This document shows, piece by piece, positions 58,432 through 64,000 of a DNA stretch of 64,000 nt. The notes under the pieces are model-generated. The model made no database searches. It was not told the origin of the DNA and worked only from the letters and a program-made list of their open reading frames with translations. The stretch lies in the NCBI GenBank assembly GCA_018389105.1, contig JACATO010000598.1, positions 868,001-932,000 on the forward strand, in the 5' to 3' direction. The position numbers and the translations under genes were made by a program. Origin of the DNA: Nautilus pompilius. Its lineage: Eukaryota > Mollusca > Cephalopoda > Nautilida > Nautilidae. The first letter of the stretch is position 1. The number at the start of each line of letters is the position of its first letter.

Positions 58432-58447
58432 CGCTTCCTGTCACGTG
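58432..58447 (-). promoter_or_regulatory. E-box plus ETS composite site
   Basis: On the minus strand CACGTG, three bases, GGAAGCG. It matches the order and near-spacing of the site in the first island. Confidence 0.45.
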
Positions 58448-58654
58448 GGTCATGCACCGCCATTTTTATCTGTACATTAAAAGAAGTTTGATTGTAAGGA
58501 AACAGTGCAAAATGTGCTTTCAAAAAAAAAAAAAAAAAACTGAGTGAAAGAAAGGTGAGTGGGGAAAGTTTTATAAATTTACTACTTGGGAATTATTTAC
58601 ATACGACGCCGGAGTTATTCAGACATCGCCATTCTTTTGAGCTGAAGCATAATT

Positions 58655-58895
58655 AATATGGCTGCCGTCGAAATCTGTGGCGTGTACACATTAACCGAAT
58701 TCGTCGGCGATTCTGTTAGACGTCCGTAGTAAGTACATCGTTCAGTGACCTGTTGTGGATCGAGCCGGCTGGTATTTACTTTTCATTACGGAGTTCCAAA
58801 TTAACTGAGTTTATTTAATCGAACACTAATAAGACGCCGCTTTTTGTATTCCTTTTTCAATATGGCTGCCCAATTGTGGCATTCAAGATGGCTAC
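58655..58895 (+). promoter_or_regulatory. Cluster of YY1-like sites
   Basis: AATATGGCTGCC at 58655-58666, the identical AATATGGCTGCC at 58859-58870, and AAGATGGCTAC at 58885-58895. An inverted CCGCCATTTTT lies upstream at 58457-58467. The consensus AAnATGGCGGC is known near transcription starts in animals and can include the initiating ATG. The ATGs here open only short frames. Confidence 0.5.
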
Positions 58896-59675
58896 GACAA
58901 CATTAAAGTTTCGTCCGGGAATCTGTATCGACTTGTGCGCGCAGCGATAGTGTAGCGTATTTCGATTTGTCACTGGCATCGTGTATACTTCGTTTACCGT
59001 GGGAAAGAAGAGATTTACACCGAATTTCGAGTCGAGAGTGGATAAACACTATTAGTATAATAATAGTAATAGTGGCCGCTCCGCGCCCGTTAACTCTTAG
59101 GGCTCCGTTGTCAGTCTGTCGCACCCTCGAGTTCCTCACCTGGGCTTCATCAGTTCATTTTATTATCCTACTTTCCCGATCGGCGGACGAGGAAGTCGGG
59201 ACTCTCCTGTGGGTGAGGTGCTGTCCACTGACCGCCGACACCCGGGGACAGCGACCATGACTCGGCGAGGCTAAGATGTCAACGTTTTCCGGCCGGAGGA
59301 AGAAACGCAAAACTTTCTCTTTTTTTTTTTGTTTGTTGAAGGAAAAAAAAAAAAAAAATCAATCCGTAAATAAATAATTGAAATAAACGAAGAAAACCGC
59401 AAGAATCCGATGATATGAAGTTGGGTTGGGGGTGAATCTCGTCGTGGAACCGCCGATCGGTGAGCCATGCTCTACTAGTGGTGGTGGTGGGACGGGGAAC
59501 AAATTTAAAATCGCCTTGTTGTTAAAAGTGCAACCTATTTATTGACTATGTGAATGGAACGTTAGGTTACCTGTCTCCCACCTGTGGAGGACAGCGTCGA
59601 CTAGCTAGGTGCGTCAGTCGAATTCGGTAAATGGATATTCAAAGTCTGTGTGGTCCCAAAAAGTTATAAAAGATC

Positions 59676-59703
59676 TATTATTATTATTATTATTATTATT
59701 ATT
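59676..59703. repeat. ATT trinucleotide microsatellite
   Basis: Nine uninterrupted ATT units. Confidence 0.9.
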
Positions 59704-59709
59704 ACAAGT

Positions 59710-61605
59710 GTGGTATTAATTTGGAGTCACCTTAACTTTAAAAAAGAAATTTTTTTTTTCTCTATGAATGTACAAATGTAATCTGGGAGGGAAAAAAAAA
59801 GGGGAATTAGTGGCAGCTGTTCAACAGGGATGAAGTTGGTAATGTCGGATAGCTGGTCCTGTGCCTATATAAATGATAAATATTGTAGCTGGCTGCATTA
59901 TAATTTTTTTTTAACAAGTACTAGCAAAATAAAGAACCAACAACAAAAGGTTAGGAGACAAACGATTGAACAACCCTGTTGTGCTGATTTTGTTCAGGTG
60001 CTGCCTGATACACCCTGGTTATTTTCAGTTAACTGCAGTTCTACAATCAGAGTTAATATTTTTTCCCCCTTCTATCATTAGAATATTAACCCACCAGAAA
60101 AAAGAAAAAAAAAAAAAACATCATTGGCATGGGTGCTTAAAAATGTCAATTCCTTCCATGCATTGTCTAATTTTGTAAATTGTACTGTGTGTAGGTAGGT
60201 AATCAGAATATTAGTGCCATTATTTCTTCAGACCTGCCGGCCATGAAATTCTGATTTTATGTTAATTATTATTTTAGTATACAACTTCATTAAAATTTTT
60301 TCTTATTTCTTGTTTGTTAGTTCTACAAAAAATTGTGTTAAAAAAAAAAATTTTCAGTGTAAATGTTAAAAGATCTAGGTTTAGTTTACCATATATAACA
60401 CATTCAAAACCTTTATAAATATGTCTAGGTGCCTACTGTCTGTAGTGGGTTAAACATAAAAAAAAATTATTTGTATTTTCAGAGCAGTAACATCTCAAAT
60501 TTTGAGTATTGTATGGGGTCAAATCCAGACTGACCCATTTACTAGTGTAGTTGGTACAGGCATCAGCAAGCACGAATCTCTCAGTACACGAAGCAATATT
60601 GATGTACGGGGTTTCAGATTATGAATAAACCAAGCTAAATTAAGTAACATTTTCATCAAGGAAAGTTAAACCAGTTATTTCTCGGGTGACCTTAAGACCT
60701 AGTTGGCTTGAAAAAGGACACTGAAGATAATAGCCTTTTTAACTTGAAATTTATAATCTTGTTAGAGATTACTAATGATTTTGTTATGTATGAATAAAGT
60801 ATGCAGTTAAATTATTAACTAGTTCCCTTTTAAAAACAAGCTAGGTGTGAGTGGGTTCTTTTTAGTAAGATTATTGGAATCTAGAAAGGAGATTACTTGT
60901 GATCAATGCAAGTAACAGTTATCTGCCTTGGACTATTAAATGACTGAAAAGTGTTGACGTTTTACTCTGGCAGACCAATCTGTAAATAAGTTTCATAATG
61001 ACAACTTTCGCAGGTTAAGTGTGTACAACTTATTTATATCTAATAATCTTAAGTATTAAAAAAAATGTTTGTTCAAATAAGCTGTGAAAGATTGTCTACT
61101 ATGCTAACTAATCATAAATAGTAGGATAAGAAATTATTCATTGATGAGGAAATTAATTTTTTTTTAAGAACAAGGAATTTTAAAATTCTACTTTTCTATA
61201 AAAAGTATTCAGAAAATATCTACTATTTACTAATTTCATGAAATTAATATGTTATTAAGTGTAGTTTCAATATAATTTCTAAAGTTTTAAAGTAAATTGA
61301 AAAGAGGCTGCTTCAGTTTTTTTTAAAGCAGAAATACCTACCTACTGAAAATGTAAAGGTTTTATTATTTTATTCAGTTAATATAATTTGTTTTCATTTT
61401 TTTTTGTGCACAGTATGATTGTTGGTTATCTCCCCCTTGCAGTTTATTAGGCAGTTAAGCAGATAGGAATTTTTTTTCTTTGTAGATTGGCATAAGTAAT
61501 TCTGTAACTATGGATGGATTAGCATGTAATTAAACATACCACTCTTAAGATGTTTATACTGAGTGGTTGGTCAGAAGGATTATTTTGTTTGTAAAAATAA
61601 TATAT
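59710..61605. other. AT-rich DNA, presumed intron of the downstream candidate gene
   Basis: An 83-codon frame at 59830-60081 plus contains a CAG|GTGCTG donor-like site near 59998 but no recognisable protein. Otherwise homopolymer-rich AT sequence. Confidence 0.4.
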
Positions 61606-61623
61606 TTAGAAATTATTAACCTA

Positions 61624-63763
61624 ATGGCTATTGATTTATTGACGAGATACTTAAGCTGTCTATTGCCGCCATCAGGTACAGTACTTGGAACTGAGATGGC
61701 TAAAACATGGATACTATTACAAAAATTAAACATGCATTTTGATAAGTTATAATTTATTGTGCCTTAGATTTGAAAAGCTGAATTGACTTTTAATTATTTT
61801 TTAAGAAATAGAATAAAAACTATTTTTTGTTATAATGCTGGTCTAACATTTCCGTAACTTTGAAATCCAAGGCTAAATATTTTTGAATAATTGAATTAAG
61901 TCAACCAACCAACCATGCCATTTAAGGAAATAAATCTGGTTCACAAGCTTATGTTAAATTGTAAGGAAAAGCACAACTGTGTCTTTTGTTTACTTGATCG
62001 TGGTAGGTAGATATCTCAGCTAGCTACATAGAAAATACATGCTGCTTGTGTCTTCTAATGGCTGTGTTTTTACACGTCTTTACTGGAAACTGTGACGTGC
62101 CAAAGAACATTAATCAGGAAGTTGTTAACCATATTCTCGTGGATATCAATTAGTCATAGAGTGCAATTTTTTTTTTATATAAAAAAAAACTGTTTTAATT
62201 ATTTTTTTTGGCTTCTATATATATGTATAATTTATTAAGAAAATGTTTTTCATCAGGTATCTTCATCTGATTTTTCTAAACTAGATCCTGCTGAAAGCAT
62301 GTTTGATTATTTGCTTTATCTTGAAGGAATATTATGAACAGAAAAGTAATTGTGTAGTAATATGTAAAATCAGTTTGATTTTGACTCACAAAGTTTGTTT
62401 ATTTTTCCTTATGAAAAATTAAGCATAAATATATATTGTGTGTATTCTTAGGCTGGTTTTCATGTTATACCTGTTTTGTAATGTCCAAGAGTGGTGTTTT
62501 GGTCCTTTTTTAGGTAGCTGTAAAATTCTGATTGGTTTCACCTTTTTTGTTGTTTAGATCCAGATATATATATTACACATTGTAGGGATAATAACCCATC
62601 AGAGAATGACTTGCTGCATATTTTAAATTTTCTGACCCAGAAAGAAGAACCAAATCAAATATGGAAATTTGAGAATAGTTCATGTAAGAAAAGTCTATTT
62701 AAAAAAAAAAAATGTAGACTTTAATTAGGGGAATTCTGTAAAGAGAAATTTCAAGTGTGAAAAAGTTATAATCTTTTTTAATTTCAGTACACATACATTT
62801 CATCTAAAAAGATTGGAATTTTTAAATATAATAACTATTGAAGGAAGATAAAATGTTTTATTTGTGCAAGATAAGTTGAAATGTGTATTCATATATTAAA
62901 AATTGTTTTTATGACAACTTGTACACTATATAACAATTAATTTTGATGTTTAAAAATCGTAGGCATTTCCAATGTTAATATTGGTATTGTGTACAAGTGA
63001 AAAATTTGAAGGGTTTAAATTTTGTGGAAAAGTCAAATGTATTTACATCACATGCAACCATTATGTATAATAAAAATATGAATATTCCATTTTATTTATA
63101 GTGAAATTTCACAAAATGGAATAAGAATATACGTTGTTTTTCTTTTTTCACAGTTTTTTTTTTCTGATATCATTATTACTAATTCACATACTGTTATTAA
63201 AGTGATTTTTGTTATTCTCTCATTTTCAAAGCATCCCCATCACTTAAATCAGACTGATTTCCACTGAAAATCAGTGTATATTAATTTTTTGTCAAACATT
63301 CACCATTTGATTTACTGGCTCATTAATTTTTATAGTTTAATTACCTGTTTTGGCAAAGTGTTTAAATTACAAACAAAAATTAACATTTCAAAATCTTTTA
63401 TTTTATAATCTCTCTAATAAAATCCAGATGTAACCACTGCATCTAACAATGGGATTTTACTTTTTGCTAAAATATTTTCTTTATTTATACAAATTTTTTA
63501 CTTTAAAATATTTTTCTAGTTTTGCTAGTCCACAAGTTTGTGAAATCAGGCATAAATTAGCATAATTTTCTTAGCATTTAAAACTCTCGGAGTATGGCTT
63601 TTTGGTGTAACTAGTGGACAGATTACTTTTTAAGAAAAATTCTATAGCTACAGCTTTGTGTTAAGTAGTTTTTTTTGTCTTTTTTTTTTTTTCAGAAGTT
63701 CTGAGGAGAGAAAACTCTGATAATGTGATAGCTCAAATATGTAATCAATGGAAGAACATATAG
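61624..63763 (+). CDS. Candidate small spliced gene (61624-61675, 62558-62683, 63699-63763)
   Basis: Three segments share one open frame and consistent phase-1 junctions. Segment 1 starts after TATTTAG (61609), contains the ATG at 61624 and ends CAG|GTACAG. Segment 2 (126 bases) lies between a strong TTTTTTGTTGTTTAG acceptor and an AT|GTAAGA donor; it encodes PDIYITHCRDNNPSENDLLH and then ILNFLTQKEEPNQIWKFENS. Segment 3 follows a very T-rich CAGAAG acceptor and reads LRRENSDNVIAQICNQWKNI to TAG at 63763. The product would be about 80 residues, or longer if the frame enters from an earlier exon, since segment 1 is also open upstream of the ATG. An AATAAA at 63884 follows. I do not recognise the protein. 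Each piece is short enough to be chance; together they are more persuasive. Confidence 0.38.
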
Positions 63764-63883
63764 TCAAACTTTTGTTGGATATTAAGGGAGAGAGAGGTTT
63801 AATTAGATGTCCTGCTTCATCCGTGTTCTCCAGACCACGCTATTGCCATAAAAACTGAGTATACAGAATTTTCCTAGTTTAAA

Positions 63884-63889
63884 AATAAA
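63884..63889 (+). terminator. Polyadenylation signal
   Basis: AATAAA about 120 bases after the proposed stop of the small spliced gene. Confidence 0.3.
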
Positions 63890-64000
63890 GTAAAAATGTT
63901 TTGAAAATTATTTATATGGAAGCAGTGTTATTAACTCAGCTGTTTGACTGATAAATATGAATAAGTTCCGAGATAATTGCAGTCAAGATTTGGAGTGGAT

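Larger units (their letters stand above)
58400..59620 (+). promoter_or_regulatory. Second CpG island, probable promoter
   Basis: CpG-rich with an ETS/E-box pair at 58432-58447 and at least four YY1-like sites: 58457-58467 reversed, 58655-58666, 58859-58870 and 58885-58895. Candidate donors on the + strand are AAAG|GTGAGT at 58555 and GTA|GTAAGT at 58728, either of which could end a non-coding first exon. The direction of transcription is not proven. The possible small gene at 61.6-63.8 kb would suit the + strand. Confidence 0.6.

Noticed and set aside
58660-58730. Short ORF starting at the ATGGCTGCC in the second island
   Set aside because: It stops after 23 codons. The ATG is better explained as part of a YY1-like site.
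1-64000. LTR retroelements, retroviral or Polinton-like fossils, CRISPR arrays
   Set aside because: No long direct terminal repeats, no recognisable reverse transcriptase, capsid or integrase blocks, and no regular short-repeat arrays were seen by eye. Very old fragments could still be missed.

Overview
The window is nuclear DNA from an animal, most likely an invertebrate. It is strongly AT-rich and mostly CpG-poor, with two CpG-containing promoter-like islands, spliceosomal introns, tRNA-derived SINEs and many decayed cut-and-paste DNA transposons. A mollusc, perhaps a cephalopod, fits the gene density, the SINEs and the very large C2H2 zinc-finger gene. That placement is inference, not something the sequence proves.

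Layout. 1-5.6 kb: a Tc1-like relic, a SINE, a small inverted repeat and otherwise plain AT-rich DNA. 5.64-6.57 kb: first CpG island, with an E-box/ETS pair, a YY1-like site and a perfect CRE. It is a plausible promoter for the + strand zinc-finger gene, which would then have a first intron of about 29 kb. 6.6-35.7 kb: this presumed intron, filled with SINEs of two families, mariner, Tigger/pogo and hAT relics, a MITE-like element, and an older dispersed repeat that was later split by a Tigger insertion. 35.73-44.74 kb: the one firm host gene, a roughly 2,682-residue protein with about 29 C2H2-type fingers. Nearly all of it lies in one giant exon. A short phase-2 intron falls exactly inside a finger, and the splice rebuilds a perfect C2H2 motif.

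45-49.1 kb: 3' UTR and intergenic DNA with a SINE and two weak candidate exons. 49.14-53.97 kb: two almost identical 1.75-kb elements in opposite orientation around a 1.33-kb unique spacer. Each has termini beginning CACTGGTCAACA, imperfect terminal inverted repeats of about 130 bp, its own 3-bp target duplication (TTA or TAA), and one long frame whose 342-residue portion is identical in both copies. The frame has a D/D/C-x2-C/E-H pattern like the RNase-H-fold core of eukaryotic transposases. I consider this the most interesting system in the window.

54-58.4 kb: intergenic DNA whose CpG content rises towards a second island at 58.4-59.6 kb. That island has another E-box/ETS pair and a cluster of YY1-like sites. 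Downstream on the + strand, three short stretches at 61.6, 62.6 and 63.7 kb have good splice sites, matching phases, one open frame and a following AATAAA. They may form a small unrecognised gene.

I saw no LTR retroelement, retrovirus, Polinton, CRISPR array, rRNA or functional tRNA gene.
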